This document shows positions 19,201-31,100 of a stretch of DNA of 64,000 nucleotides, one piece after another. The notes beneath the pieces were generated by a model that worked only from the letters and a program-made list of their open reading frames with translations, was not told the DNA's origin and ran no database searches. Position numbers and translations under genes: made by a program. Numbering within the stretch: position 1 is the first letter of the stretch; each line of letters opens with the position of its first letter. The stretch is from Granulicatella elegans ATCC 700633. GTDB taxonomy: Bacteria; Bacillota; Bacilli; Lactobacillales; Aerococcaceae. The DNA is taken from the NCBI RefSeq assembly GCF_000162475.2, contig NZ_KI391971.1:1604122-1668121 (forward strand), given 5' to 3'.

Positions 19201-22200
19201 TTACATCTGGATTATCAATATCCGGTACAGTCGTTGTATCTACTACACTATCGATAAATGTAACAGGTTGTTTTTGAACTTGACCTTGAACATCTTGTGA
19301 AGTAGCTGGTTCTGCTTTTGGTTTAGCTCCGATAACGATTGGACGGTATTTACCGATAGCTGCTTGTCCAAGTTTATCAACACGTTGAACGATTACCCCT
19401 TTAGCTTCACCAACGAATGTTTTCTCAGGATCAAATTTCACTGTTCCGTCTGGTTGAAGCGTATATACCCCTTCTCCTTTAACTGTAATTGGAGTTCCAA
19501 CTGCTACTGGTTGTTTTGTCGCTGGATCAAGTACTACTGGAGCAACATTTTCATCGATTTCTACTGTTTTCTCTTCTCCACCGATTTCTACTGTTCCACC
19601 TTTGAACTTAGGTTTTCCGTGTTGTTCTTGACCTTGGATATCTGCAGAGATGACATCCCATCCTGTAGGAGTTACTGGGTGAACAACTGCTGTATATTCT
19701 CCACGAGCTGGTGTTCCGTTTTTATCTCTACGGATAACTGTTAGTGTCGTACCTTTACCTGAGAATAATTTTTCTGGAACGAATGTTACTGTTCCATCTG
19801 GAGCTACTGTATAAGTACCTTCGTTTGGTACTACTTTTGTAGTTGAACCATCTTCAAATGTTGCTGGTACTGTATCATCCATTGGTACAGATTCTTCTTT
19901 ACCATTAATAGTTGTTTTACCACCTTCAAATGCTGGTTTTCCGCTTTGAGTTGCACCTTGAATATCTTCTGTGAATGCCACTTTACCAATTGGAGTTACT
20001 GGTTTAACTGTTGGTGTATAAGTCGCTGTAGCTGGAGTACCATTCGCATCTTTTACTTCTACTGTTGCTGGTACTGGAGTACCTACGAAGTCTTTATTTG
20101 GTGTGAATGTTACTTTTCCAGAGGTTGGGTCAATTGTATACGTACCAACTTGTTTTCCTGTTGCGTCTTTTGCTGGAATTGTTGGTTCATCTGTTGGTTT
20201 ACCAGTTGTTGGATCTACTAATTTAGCAGGTTGAGTTGCATCAATTTTAATTGGAGCAACTGGGTTACCTTGCGTAAATGTTGGAGTTCCTTCTTGAGGT
20301 GAACCTTGAATTCCTTCTGTACTTGCAGGAGTTCCTGTTGGTGTTACCGGTGTGATATTCGGTGTATAAGTTGTAGTTACAGGTGTTCCGTTTTTATCTT
20401 TCGCTTGAACTGTTACTGGTTCTACTTTACCTACATATGCTTTGTCAGTTGGTGTAAATACTGCAACTGCTTTTCCATCTACATTTTTAACAGTGTAAGT
20501 ACCTACTACTTTTCCTGTAGCGTCTTTAGCTGGTACTTCTGTAGCAGGGTTACCATTTTCATCTAATAATGTGTATGTTGTTGGATCGATTGGTACTTTC
20601 TTCTCAACACCATCGATTGTTGTTTTCGAATCGTTAAATGTTACAGATTGCTCTTGAGTTGCACCTTGTACATCTGTTGATGTTGCCGCTTCTGCAGTTG
20701 GAGTTACTGGTTCAACGACTGGAGTGTATTTTCCTGTTGCTGTTACTTCTACAGTAGCTCCTTCTTTGTCAGTTGCGTTAGCTGTTACTTTTACATCTAC
20801 ACCTTGAGCTGTTCCTGTGAATGTTGGAAGTGGAGTAAATGTTACAACACCTGTTGTTGGGTCAATTGTATAAGTTCCTTCGTTTGGAACAACAACTTTC
20901 CCTTCATTATCAGCACCTTCTAATGAGTACTTAGATGTTGTTAAATCAACATTTGTACCATTAGGAGTATTTTCTGGAGTATTTAATTTAGAGAATCTTT
21001 CACTTCCTGGTTTAGAAGTTTGGACTGCTCCTTGTACATCTTTAGTTGTATCAACATTACCTTTAACACCATAAACTGTTGGTGTGTATGTAGTTGATGC
21101 TTCTACTGTTACAGGGTTACCATCTTCTCCTGGGATAGTTACATTAGCTGCTACTGTTAATGATTTAGCAGTTCCTACATATCCTTGAGCTGGTGTGAAC
21201 GTTACTTTTCCTGTTGTAGGATCTACCGTGTAAGTTCCTTCATCTGTAGTTACAGAAGGTTTTTTCTCTCCTGTTGTTGGGTCTACTAGTTTGTAGTCAG
21301 ATACAGTAGAATTTTCAGGAAGACCAGTTTTGAATCCTTTTTCCATAGTATCACTTTGTGGAGTATCTTGTGCTCCTGAAGAAATTTCTGGTTTAGGTAC
21401 TACGATGTAGTAAGTTGTTTCTGCTACTGCATCATCTGTTACTTCACCTGAATCTGTTCCTCCTACTTTTGGAGTTGTTACAACACCGTTTGAGTCAACA
21501 GAATGAACCGTTACTTTATAACTACCATATTGACCTAATGTGTAAGCTGCGATTTCTGGATTTGCTAAGTTTGCTGCTGCAGCTGTTTTCAATGCTTCAC
21601 GAGCTGTTTCTACCGCTTTTTCAGCTTCTAAAGCAGCTGTACGCGCCGTTTCTACTTCAGTATTTTTTGTTGAAAGATTTGCTTGAGCTGTTGCTAGTTG
21701 CGCTTCAATAGATGCTTTAAACTCTTTGGCATGCGCAAGTTTTCTTTCTGCTAATTCTTGAGCTGTTGGAGAAATTGTACGTAATTTCAAGTTGTCTAAT
21801 GCTGATTGAGCATCTTCTACCGTTCTTGTTGAACGATCTAATAGTTCTTGAAGACGTGCTAATTCATTTTGTGTATCTTGTTGTTCTTTTACAGCCGTTG
21901 CTGCCGCTTGAGTTTTAGCTGCCGCTGTACGTTGTGCTTGAATATAAGCTGTTTCTTCAGCTTTCGCCGCATCAAATACTTTTTGGCTTCCATCTGGAGC
22001 TGTTACCGTTAATTTTGTTTTAATTGTTTCTGATTGAGCAGCGTCTGATTTATCATCGATAGTATCTGTGAAATCAACATTAGCTTTTTCTGATTTTAGT
22101 AAATCTACTGATGCATCTTTTGCTTCTGAGTAACTTGTTGATGTTCCAGCTGGTTTAGCATTTTGAATTGATGCTACGTCTGTTGAGCTTGCTTCACGGT

Positions 22201-24778
22201 ATGCTACATACCCTTTAAATCCTGATGCTGTTTCGATTTCCCAACCAGCATTTGATTCTTTAGCTGTTACTGCTGATCCGTCAGAAGATGTCCATTGGTT
22301 TGTTACTGAGTCGTAACTTACTGTAACTACCATCCCTTGTTCTGAAGAGGTGTTATCTTTTTTAACTAGAGTCTCTGTACGTGTTACATTACCTACTGCA
22401 GTTACCTCACCATTTTTACGGATTTCAGCAATCTTGTCCACTAAGGTTGACGCTGAAGATGTTGTATTCCATGTACGTTCAAACTCATAAACAACGAACT
22501 TAACATCACCATTTGCTTGAGCATCTGTATAAACACGACGTTCAATAAGAGTTGATGTGCCATCATTATTTTCTTTTAATTCATATGCTTTTTCTGTTGG
22601 TAATGAATATTTACCTGTTGCACGGTTAAATTTCGCTTTATACGTATTCCCTGTTGCGTCAGTTACCATAGCAAATTCACGTTGAATGTTTGCTTTTACC
22701 TTATCAGTTGTTGCTTTAGCCGCAATACTATCAACACCAACGTATTTTGTAGATTCTGGAGTTACAGCTAAATTAACAGTCGAATCTCCTGTTGTTGAAG
22801 CTGACCCCAACACTGCACCTTCTTGTAACGCAGTATTTGTAGTACCTGCTGCAACTGTCCAGTTACCATCTTTAACTACAAGTTTTGTAACTGTTCCATC
22901 TGGCATTGTAATTTCAGCTTTGTTAGCACCTTTTGAAATTGTCACAGGTACATTTGTTGCATAAGCTTCAACATTCTTAACAGTAATTTTAGGCGCTACT
23001 GCGATTGTAATATTTTCATGAGCTTCTTGACCATACATGTTCCAATCCATATTTCTTGCATTGGTTGTATTATTATAGTCTTTCGCATAAACAGCTGCTG
23101 TGAAAACTCCAGCTTCTGTTGCTGTTCCAGTGATATCTCCAGTTTTTGGATCATAATTTAATCCTGGTACAACATCATTTATCGAAGTTTTACTTCCCGT
23201 ATAATTACCATTTAGGGCTGTATGAGCTGTGACAGTTTGTGGTCCGTTCTCGGTATTTACTTTAGATCCATCAACTGCAGTAAAGGTTGCTCCAATCGTG
23301 GTTCCAGGAGCAGTTTTTGAACCGGCAACAACCTTTGCTCCATTACTTCTGTATACATAATCAGCTCTTTCATCACGAGTCATTCCATCGTTATCAACAT
23401 ATTTAATATTATGATTGACTTGGTCGCCTATTGTTACTAATTTTGATTTTCCTTGAATAACTGGTGCAGATGAATCTTGCCATCCTATCCATCCAGCTGT
23501 TAAGTCTCTGAAAGTAACTTGCTGAGTAGCTCCGCCTTTTTCTACAGTTAGAACATAACGCATGTCATATACACCGTTTTGAAGAGTAGATGCTACATAT
23601 CCTTCTACAGTATCTTTATCAGCATTATAACCTAATCCTGGCGGTAAGTTACTCGCTTCAACTTTTGAAATTGTATATCCTGCAGCAGTTGCCTCTGGTG
23701 ATAAACTAAAACGTTTTTTTACATCTGTAAGATATACATAGTGGTTTCCTTGTTCATAAGTATAACCATAGATTTCTGTAGCTAGATACTCATAGGCACC
23801 TCCTGCACCGTATGTGTTATTAGCTCTGTTAACTTTTCCTGTAACACGGATTTTTCCATTCCATAGTTCTGCTTCACGTCCCACTTTTTGAGCTTCTGTT
23901 TTAGATAATGGAATATCTGTACGTCCACTAACCCCAGCTTGTCCATTATTAACCGCAGGCACATCAGTGTTCTCAGATTGATAACCATGAACATAAACTT
24001 TATAGTTAGCGTTACCATCTAGTACTTTGTAAGATTTACCTGTAGATCCAAGGAATTCACCATTTTCTTTTCTTAGTTCTGTAGAAGCAGCTGTGTATCC
24101 TTCGTTAGCTGAACGTAATTGTGAACCTTGTTCTGTAATTTCTTTTCCATTACGTTCATCATTTTTACCAGTATTGGCAATTGAATTTGAAGCTGCTGCA
24201 GGTTCTGTATTTTCTGCTGCTTTACCAACTGTTGGTTTTCCATTTGTTGTATCTTCAGCTTTAGTTGCTTCTTTCTTTTCTACTGGTTTGTTTTTTAATT
24301 TTGAGTTAACTGTCATTACTAATTTTTGATAAGCCTTTGTTAACTCTTCTTGTGTTGTTGCACTTGATAATGTAGCTTTTGCTGCATCTAATTCCGCTTT
24401 TAATACAGCTACACTTTCTTCAGTTTTTGAAGCATATTTTCCTGCTTCGATATTTGCAGTAATTTCATTTACATAATTCTCTAATTGAGCTTTATTTAAT
24501 GATGCTGCTTTTTCTTCTTGTTTAGCCTCTTGTTTTGGCTCTTGTTTAACCTCTTGTTTTGGTTCTTGTTTTTCCTCTGACTTCTTAGGAGCAGTTTCTT
24601 CTGCTACTTTTGAAGTTGTTGGTTCTGTTTGAACTGCTACTTCATTGGCAGATGCTGTTCCACCTGCTAAGAAGAACAATCCACTTGCAATCATGACACT
24701 CGCTACACCTTGCGTGAATTTACGAATCCCATAACGTTGAAATTGTTTTACTGGTTTTTGTTTATTATTTTTACCCAA
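16244..24778 (-). CDS. Giant CshA-repeat adhesin with unusual head, YSIRK signal, LPXTG anchor
   Basis: 2,844 residues with a TTG start at 24778. The start is fixed by AAGGAG eight nt upstream and by alignment with the ATGGGTAAGAATAAT start of the paralogue. Residues 1-46 are a YSIRK signal (YGIRKFTQGVASVMIASG); 47-210 is charged and helical. About 225-900 is a head unlike the CshA paralogue, containing two He_PIG/cadherin-like motifs (LPPGLGYNADKDTVEGY; VPGLNYDPKTGDITGTATEAG). About 935-1075 is an Ala/Glu/Lys/Gln-rich coiled coil. About 1135-2590 has thirteen CshA-type repeats ([IV]QGxxQ...GTYT). About 2595-2770 has three MucBP-like modules separated by a Pro-Thr/Pro-Ser linker. LPNTG near 2804 is followed by a membrane span and TKKEDEEA. 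The repeats and tail match the fibril family while the head has been exchanged, so the ligand probably differs. Role inferred: adhesion. Confidence 0.92.
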   Translation of the reverse strand: MGKNNKQKPVKQFQRYGIRKFTQGVASVMIASGLFFLAGGTASANEVAVQTEPTTSKVAEETAPKKSEEKQEPKQEVKQEPKQEAKQEEKAASLNKAQLENYVNEITANIEAGKYASKTEESVAVLKAELDAAKATLSSATTQEELTKAYQKLVMTVNSKLKNKPVEKKEATKAEDTTNGKPTVGKAAENTEPAAASNSIANTGKNDERNGKEITEQGSQLRSANEGYTAASTELRKENGEFLGSTGKSYKVLDGNANYKVYVHGYQSENTDVPAVNNGQAGVSGRTDIPLSKTEAQKVGREAELWNGKIRVTGKVNRANNTYGAGGAYEYLATEIYGYTYEQGNHYVYLTDVKKRFSLSPEATAAGYTISKVEASNLPPGLGYNADKDTVEGYVASTLQNGVYDMRYVLTVEKGGATQQVTFRDLTAGWIGWQDSSAPVIQGKSKLVTIGDQVNHNIKYVDNDGMTRDERADYVYRSNGAKVVAGSKTAPGTTIGATFTAVDGSKVNTENGPQTVTAHTALNGNYTGSKTSINDVVPGLNYDPKTGDITGTATEAGVFTAAVYAKDYNNTTNARNMDWNMYGQEAHENITIAVAPKITVKNVEAYATNVPVTISKGANKAEITMPDGTVTKLVVKDGNWTVAAGTTNTALQEGAVLGSASTTGDSTVNLAVTPESTKYVGVDSIAAKATTDKVKANIQREFAMVTDATGNTYKAKFNRATGKYSLPTEKAYELKENNDGTSTLIERRVYTDAQANGDVKFVVYEFERTWNTTSSASTLVDKIAEIRKNGEVTAVGNVTRTETLVKKDNTSSEQGMVVTVSYDSVTNQWTSSDGSAVTAKESNAGWEIETASGFKGYVAYREASSTDVASIQNAKPAGTSTSYSEAKDASVDLLKSEKANVDFTDTIDDKSDAAQSETIKTKLTVTAPDGSQKVFDAAKAEETAYIQAQRTAAAKTQAAATAVKEQQDTQNELARLQELLDRSTRTVEDAQSALDNLKLRTISPTAQELAERKLAHAKEFKASIEAQLATAQANLSTKNTEVETARTAALEAEKAVETAREALKTAAAANLANPEIAAYTLGQYGSYKVTVHSVDSNGVVTTPKVGGTDSGEVTDDAVAETTYYIVVPKPEISSGAQDTPQSDTMEKGFKTGLPENSTVSDYKLVDPTTGEKKPSVTTDEGTYTVDPTTGKVTFTPAQGYVGTAKSLTVAANVTIPGEDGNPVTVEASTTYTPTVYGVKGNVDTTKDVQGAVQTSKPGSERFSKLNTPENTPNGTNVDLTTSKYSLEGADNEGKVVVPNEGTYTIDPTTGVVTFTPLPTFTGTAQGVDVKVTANATDKEGATVEVTATGKYTPVVEPVTPTAEAATSTDVQGATQEQSVTFNDSKTTIDGVEKKVPIDPTTYTLLDENGNPATEVPAKDATGKVVGTYTVKNVDGKAVAVFTPTDKAYVGKVEPVTVQAKDKNGTPVTTTYTPNITPVTPTGTPASTEGIQGSPQEGTPTFTQGNPVAPIKIDATQPAKLVDPTTGKPTDEPTIPAKDATGKQVGTYTIDPTSGKVTFTPNKDFVGTPVPATVEVKDANGTPATATYTPTVKPVTPIGKVAFTEDIQGATQSGKPAFEGGKTTINGKEESVPMDDTVPATFEDGSTTKVVPNEGTYTVAPDGTVTFVPEKLFSGKGTTLTVIRRDKNGTPARGEYTAVVHPVTPTGWDVISADIQGQEQHGKPKFKGGTVEIGGEEKTVEIDENVAPVVLDPATKQPVAVGTPITVKGEGVYTLQPDGTVKFDPEKTFVGEAKGVIVQRVDKLGQAAIGKYRPIVIGAKPKAEPATSQDVQGQVQKQPVTFIDSVVDTTTVPDIDNPDVKVATTKTVPIDPKSYTLLDENGQPATNVPAKDPKGNVIGEFTLEVVDGKAIGILTPNATYYGEVQPVKVRAADENGITVETTYTPYITPVTPTATPATSEGIQGKSQEGTPTFTEGDKKVPINTEKAPKLVDPTTGKPTEEKSVKVPNEGTYEIDENGKVTFTPEPNFTGEAKGIEVQREDKNGTPVNGKYTPLVKPVTPKGDEKETQDVQGAPQKSTPTFTGGKTTVNGKEETVEIDTTKPAKLVDPTTGKPTDETTVKVPNEGTYTIDPNSGEVTFTPEPQFKGKTSGIKVQRVDKNGTPATATYTPTVVPVTPTGEEKTTVGIQGATQKATPNFTPGKTTVNGVEKTVEIDETKPAKFVDPETGQPTDKTTIKVPNEGTYTIDPNSGEVTFTPEPKFTGRGTGVTVQRVDKNGTPAESTYTPTVVGVTPKGKEAKSKDLQGETQTGKPTFTGGKTTVNGKEETVEIDNDKPATFEDGSTTKVVPNEGTYTVAPDGTVTFVPEPKFTGVATGVTVKRVDKNGTPVTAKYTPTVIPVSPSGEDVTSVGPKNTPQEGTPIFKGGSETVNGKNKTVEIDKDVPATFEDGSTTKVVPGEGTYTVAPDGKVTFTPEKDFVGVTKGVTVKRVDKNGTPVTVKYTPTVLGETSTKDVESEGPKGKPQSNTPVFEGDIDKDVPPTFEDGSTTKVVPGEGTYTIDPNGKVTFTPEPEFVGTANSVTVVRKDKNGKTIFASYTPTVRPETIFRDKEGKEIPGYPSEDGTTPKKDIPGYRFVETITDNDGNTKHIYEKVKTSYVDSDGKEIPGNPTEDGENPKKDIPGYEFVETKKDENGNTKHIYKKIPAPTPTPSPSPTPAPTPEQGKKNTTYVDSKGKTLIPQKDGEQPSENIPGYELERTEKDEKGNTRHIYRKVETPTPEQKPTPAPTPAPAKVEEKETPASKQPVVRQELPNTGTGNEMAIFGAAASAILAGIGMVGTQKTKKEDEEA

Positions 24779-24835
24779 GTATATGTCTCCTTTATATAGT
24801 ATTCATTAACTTATTTATATTGTTAATGCTATAAA

Positions 24836-24864
24836 ATTATATAACTATCACAAATAATAGTCAA
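24836..24864 (-). promoter_or_regulatory. Promoter of the 2,844-residue adhesin gene
   Basis: Minus strand TTGACT (24859-24864), 17 nt, TATAAT (24836-24841). The spacer carries TTTGTGA at the same position as in the promoter of the paralogue at 14792-14820. Predicted leader about 50 nt. Confidence 0.8.
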
Positions 24865-25120
24865 TATTTTTGCTTAATTTTCATAAATTTATAGCTTTTT
24901 CATACTTTTGTTAACAATTATTCACAAATTATAAACAATTTCTTTAAAATATTTACACAAATATAATTCGGAAATTTTCTTGGTTATTATCGTTTAATTA
25001 TATATTTCTCTGCGTGAATTACAGGTGTCTTTTCTATATGCACAACTTTTTTTGAAAGGTTACAATTTTCTTGTGAATTATTCTGAAAACTCTCTTTTTC
25101 TACTATTGTAATTTTTTACG

Positions 25121-25157
25121 AAAAAAACACCCTCGCACATTACATTGTACGAGGGTG
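25121..25157 (-). terminator. Terminator of the Mub/CshA hybrid adhesin locus
   Basis: Minus strand 8-bp core stem (CACCCTCG / CGAGGGTG) with partly paired inner bases, followed by a T run of seven. Confidence 0.85.
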
Positions 25158-25188
25158 ATAAAAGTTAACTGGAATGATTTGCTATTGA

Positions 25189-28100
25189 TTAAGCTTCATC
25201 TTGTTCTTCTTTTTTCTTACCTGGGGCTGCTATTCCTAATCCTGCAAGAATTGCACTTGCTGCCGCACCAAAGATTGCAAACTCATTGCCTGTACCAGTA
25301 TTTGGTAATTCACGCATTGGAGTTTGTTCTCCATTATTTGTTGGAGTTCCATTGTCTGATGGAGTTCCATTATTGTTTCCGTTGTTATCTCCATTATCTG
25401 CAGGTGTTACAGGTTTTGGAGTTTCTGGATTTGGTTTTGGCTCTGGTTTAGGTTCCGGCTTAGGCTCTGGTTTAGGAGCTGGAGCAGGATTTGGTCCTGG
25501 GTAAGGATTTGGGTTTGGTCTAGGATCATTTGGTACATAAGTAATTGGTGTATCCTTCGTTGGATCTCCAGGTACATCAGGTACTTCATATCCTTTAGTT
25601 GGATCATTTGGATCCACCGGTTTCAATGGTACTAATGGATTATTTGGTCCAACTGGTTTAGTTGGATCTTGAGGTACCATTGGTGTATGTCCAGGTACGT
25701 AAGGAACAATAGGCTTGTCACTTCCTGGTTTTGTTGGATCTTTTGGATCGTTTGGATATGGAATTGGATTTGTTGGTGTTCCTGGAATATTTGGAATCCA
25801 TGAACCTAACTTATCGTAAATCACTGTTTCATTAATATCCTTGATTGTATCAGGTGTAACTTTAACATCTTTCGTTGATGATTCTAAATCACCAGCTTTA
25901 GCGATGTATCCTTTCACAACTGGTACTTGGTATCCGTTGAAGATATCATCGTTACGATCTGTTGTCCATTCACCATAAGTGATTTCACCAGTTACTAAGT
26001 TAACTTTCGCTTCACGAGTGAACTTGATTGTTTCTATACGAGTTCCTGAAACTTCTTTTCCGTTACGATCTACATACTTGATTGTACGTGTAGCTGATTT
26101 TTCAGTTACAAGATCTTTCACAGTATTTGGCCATACTGGACTATTTGGATCTCCAGGGAATACTGGTTTACCTGGTTCAGGTGTAGATGGTGTTACAGGT
26201 TTCAGTGGGTTATTTGGACCTACTGGTTTAGTTGGATCTGTTGGCACCATTGGTTTATCAGGATTATTTGGATTTGTTGGCACGATAAGTGGAGTAACTA
26301 CCACATTAAAGACTTGATCTTTATCTTTGTCTTTATCGAATACTCTATCATTATCTGCAGAAGGGTAATCATTGCTTTCTACAATGTAACCTTTCTTAAC
26401 GAGTTCTTTAATCTTACTTTCAACATCTCCAGATTTAGTAAATTTAGATCCTGAATCACCTTCATCTACTACTGGAGTTGATACTACCTTACCTTTTTCA
26501 TCTACGAAGTTTGTGATAGCTTTTTGCTTATCCGTTACGTAGTTGATTGGTGTATCTGTACTTGGGTTTGTTGGTACTGGTGGTACTTCATATCCTTTCG
26601 TTGGATCTTTCGGATCAACTGGTGTTAATGGAACTAGTGGGTTATCCGGACTAATTGGTTTAGTTGGATCTTTTGGTACCACTGGTGTTGTTCCTGGTAC
26701 GTAAGGAACGATTGGTCTATCGCTACCTGGTTTAGTTGGATCGTTCGGATCGTTTGGATAAGTAACCGGAGGAACTGGTGTAGATCCTTCTGGTACTTTT
26801 GGAATCCATGAGCCAAGTTTAGTATACACAACTTCGATGTTTTCATCTTTAGAGTCTGCAGTTAATCCTGTTGTAGCTGCTACTTCTTTTTGTTTTGCAT
26901 CTTTCAGAATGTATCCTTTAACAACTGGTGATTCTACTTTATCGAATGTTGTATCTCCATCTTTAGCTGTCCAGTTACCGTAAGTAATTTCACCTGTTAC
27001 AGTATTAATATTACCTTCACGCGTGAATGTAACTTTGTCTGTTACTTTCTTAGCTACTTCCTCACCTTTTTCGTTAACATACTTGATTGTACGGTTCACG
27101 TGACGAGTTGTATCAATCTTCTTAATTAAATCTTCAGTCCATTTTGGTCCATCAGGGTTCTTAGGATCGATTGGATCACCTGGTTTTGGTTTGTTTGGAT
27201 CATTTGGATTTTCTGGATCTACTGGTTTGATTGGCTCAACGTGAGGTTTAACCGTTACTACGAAGCTTTGATCTACTTTCGTATCTTTATCGTAGTTCTT
27301 ATCTGTAGCTGTTGTGAAGCCGTCACTTACTAGATCATATCCTAGAGCTTTCAATTCAGCAAGTTTTGTTACTGTAGAGTACTCAATTGGTTCTCCAGAT
27401 TTACCTTCTAGGTTATCTGTGTGAAGTACTGTTCCTGTTCCTTCTACCACATAAGTTACTTTCGCTTTTTGAGTATCTTTCTCATAAGTGATTTGCGTAT
27501 CTTCTGTTGGGTTTTCAGGTGTTGGTGGAACATATCCTTTACTTGGATCGTTTGGATCTATTGGTTTCAGTGGGTTTCCATTTGGATCTTTTGGAGTTGT
27601 TCCTGGAACATAAGGAATCACTGTTGTTGGTGTTCCTGGTTTCGTTGGATCTGTTGGATCATTTGGATATTGAGGTTTCTCAACTTTTGGAACTTCAAAT
27701 CCTTCTGGTACTTTCGGTACATATTTACCTAGTGGTGAGTAAACAACATTTACTACTGAGTCAGCTGCATCATGAGCAACATTTTCTACTTTTTCAGCTG
27801 CTTTAATATCTGCAACATATCCTTCGATGACTGGAGACGTTACTTCTGCTAATGTTTGTGGTTTTGTCCAATCAGAAGTATAAGTGATTTCACCTGTTAC
27901 TTTGTTTAGATCACCTTTACGAGAGTAACGAAGTTTTTGTTCTACAGTAGCTGCAGCTTCTTGACCACGTTTCGCTTCTTCTACTTTATCAGTATTCGCA
28001 TATCTGTAGTTGATTGTACGATTTACTTCATCTAGTAATCCTAGTTGTTCAAATGTACGTTGTTTTGGATCACCTGGTACTTTATCTCCTGGTTTTGGAG

Positions 28101-31100
28101 TCACATTTGGATTATTTGGATCTAGCGGTTTATCTGGATCGATTGGAGTGATTCCTTCTTTAACGATTACGTAATAAACTTGGCTAATTCCTTTATCACC
28201 TTTGTCATCTTTGTCATCAAATGTACGATTTGCATCAGCGTAGAATGCTACACGTTCTGCTGTATAAGCTGGATCTGTTGGAGCGATTACTTCGTAACCT
28301 TTAGCTTCTAATTCAGCTTTAACATTATCAATGTTTGTTGTCTTGATTGCTTTACCTGTATCTCCTGCTTCCGCAACTGATACGTGAACTGCAGTTCCAT
28401 CAGCTTTAATGAAGTGAACTAGAGCAACTTGAGAACCATCTTTAACATACGTAATTGTAGTATTTTGAGTTGGATCTTTTGGTACATCTGGTACTTCATA
28501 TCCTTTCGTTGGATCGTTAGGATCTTTCGGAGTTAATGGTTTACCATCTGGTCCTACTGGAGTTGTTCCAGGGATATATGGTACTACTGGAGTTTCAGTA
28601 GGTGTTCCTGGTTTTGTAGGATCATTTGGATCATTTGTATATGGTTTTGGTGTTAAGTCAGTGTTCGCTGGAGGTGTTACTCCTTCAGGAATTACTGGTA
28701 CATATGAACCGAGTTTACGGTAGATGATTGTTTCTTCACTATCTTTATCAGTAGCTTGTACATTTGTACGCTCTGTTGATTTAGCTGCTGAAGCTACATA
28801 ACCTTCTTTAGCTGGTGTTGGCACAGCGTCGATTGTTGTATCAGGTTCTGTTGCTCCCTCTGGTATTTTAGCTTTCCAATCAGAGAAGTTAGAAATTGCT
28901 CCAGTTACTGGATCTAAGTCAGCTGTACGAGTGAATGTTAATGTTTGTACATTATCACGGATACCTGCATCTGATCCGTCAGCTAGTTTGTAGTGAACTG
29001 TGTGTGTTACTTCTTCGATTAATCCTAATTCTTTGTACGTACGTCCTTTTGGATCGTTTGGTACTTTGTCTTCAGGTTTAGGAGTAACGTTTGGAGTATT
29101 TGGATCCGTTGGTTTAGATGGATCTAATGGTACTGGTTTTGTAGTATAAACTACTGTTTCATTAATGTCTTCAGCAGTTGCTGTTACTTCTGATGCTGGT
29201 ACAGTCTCTTTATTTGGAGTGTAGTTTGTAACTTTTGGCGAAGTTACAGCTTCAAATGTTTGAGCTGGTGACCAGTCTCCGAATGTAATTTTACCAGTTA
29301 CTGGGTTGATAGTTGCTGAACGTTTGAATTCTTTAGTTTCTTGAACTGAATCAGCTGCTTTCTTACCATCTGCATATACATAGTTGATTGTACGTTTAAC
29401 TTCTTCTTTACGTCCATCTTCTAACTCTTTAATTAACTCAGGAGTCCATTTTGGTCCTGTTGGATTATTTGGATCGATTGGTTTTCCTGGAGTCGGTGTT
29501 GGATCGTTTGGATTTACCGTTGCTGGTTTAACTGTTACAAGAACTTTATATTCTTGGTTAGTTGTTGCATCTGCATCAAACTTACCATCTGTTGGATAGT
29601 TGTTTTCTACTACTGTATAACCTTTAGCTTTCAGAGCTTCGATAGTTTTCTCTACTTCTGCACCTTTCATGAAGGCTTTTCCTGTATCTCCAGTATCAAC
29701 GATTGATTGAGCTACTCCACCTTTTTCAGTTTTATCCGTTTCACTGTTTACTTCGATAAAGTGTGTAACTGCTACTTGAGAACCATCTTTCGTATAAACA
29801 ATAGTAGTGTCTTCTGTAGGGTTCGTTGGAACTGGTGGATTATATCCTTGTTTTGGATCGTTAGGATCTTTCGGAGTTAATGGTTTTCCATTTGGTCCCA
29901 CCGGTGTAGTTCCTGGTACGTAAGGAATCGTTGTTGTTGGTGTTCCTGGTTTTGTAGGATCATCTGGATTATTTGGATACTGTGGGTTTTCAATTGTCGG
30001 AGGAGTGAATCCTTCTGGAACAACTGGTACAAATTTACCTAAATCTTTATACACAATTGCTTCTACAATATCTTTATCCGTTGCATTAACACCTGTTACA
30101 TCTTTCTTAGATGCTTCTACATCTCCTGTTGCTACATATCCAGTTTTAACTGGGACAGTCGCTTTTCCTTCAAGAGTTGTATCGTTATCTTTAGCCGTCC
30201 ATTCACTGTAAGTAATCTCTTTTGTTACAGCATTAACTGTTGCTGTACGTGTAAAGCTTACTGTATTTTCGTGGTCAGGTTCTACTTTAGTTCCGCGTTT
30301 AGCAGTATCTGCTACATCATCAGCATAAGTGTACGTAATTGTACGTTTTACTTCTTCAGCTAGTTTAAGATCTTTATATTTTGGTCCATTTGGATTACTT
30401 GGATCTACTGGTTTATTTGGATCGAAGTTTGGATCATTTGGATCAATTGTAATTTGTTTAATTTTGTAAACTACTACTTCTTCGAAGTCCGCTGCATCAG
30501 CTGTTACTGTCTTAGCTGGAACATCACTTGTTGTTGGATTACTTACTAACGCAGAAGTATATCCATCAATTGTAGGAGTTGTTACAGCTTCGAATCCATC
30601 AGTTGTCTTAGGTGTCCATGCTCCATATTCAACTTCTCCTGTCACAAGGTTAACTTTAGCTGTTCTTGTAAACTCAAGAGTTTGAACTTTCTTAGTTGGA
30701 ACATCTGTACCAAGTTTAGCATCTGGAACTGGAGTTGCATCTTCGTATACATACTTGATTGTACGTGTTACAGATTCAGTAGTCTTCAAGTCTTTAACAG
30801 AGTCAGGCCATTTCGGTCCATCCGGTTTTGTTGGATCTACTGGTTGACCTGGTTCTGGTTTCACATAACCTGGAGTTGTTGGATCAGTTGGAATATCTTT
30901 AACAATCGGTTTGAATGTTACTGTATATTCTTGGTTTGTTGATGCATCAGCATCAAATACTTTTTCAGCAGCTGTTGATGGATAGTCTTTTTCACCTGCA
31001 TTTACATTGGATACTTTTTCATATCCTCGAGCTAAAATCTTATTGATTGCTGCCGTTACATCTGCATCTTTCGTAAATGCTTTTCCTGTATCTCCTGTAT

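Larger units (their letters stand above)
24779..25188. other. Intergenic region between two adhesin genes
   Basis: It contains the promoter at 24836-24864 and the terminator at 25121-25157. The rest is AT-rich with no gene seen. Confidence 0.6.
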
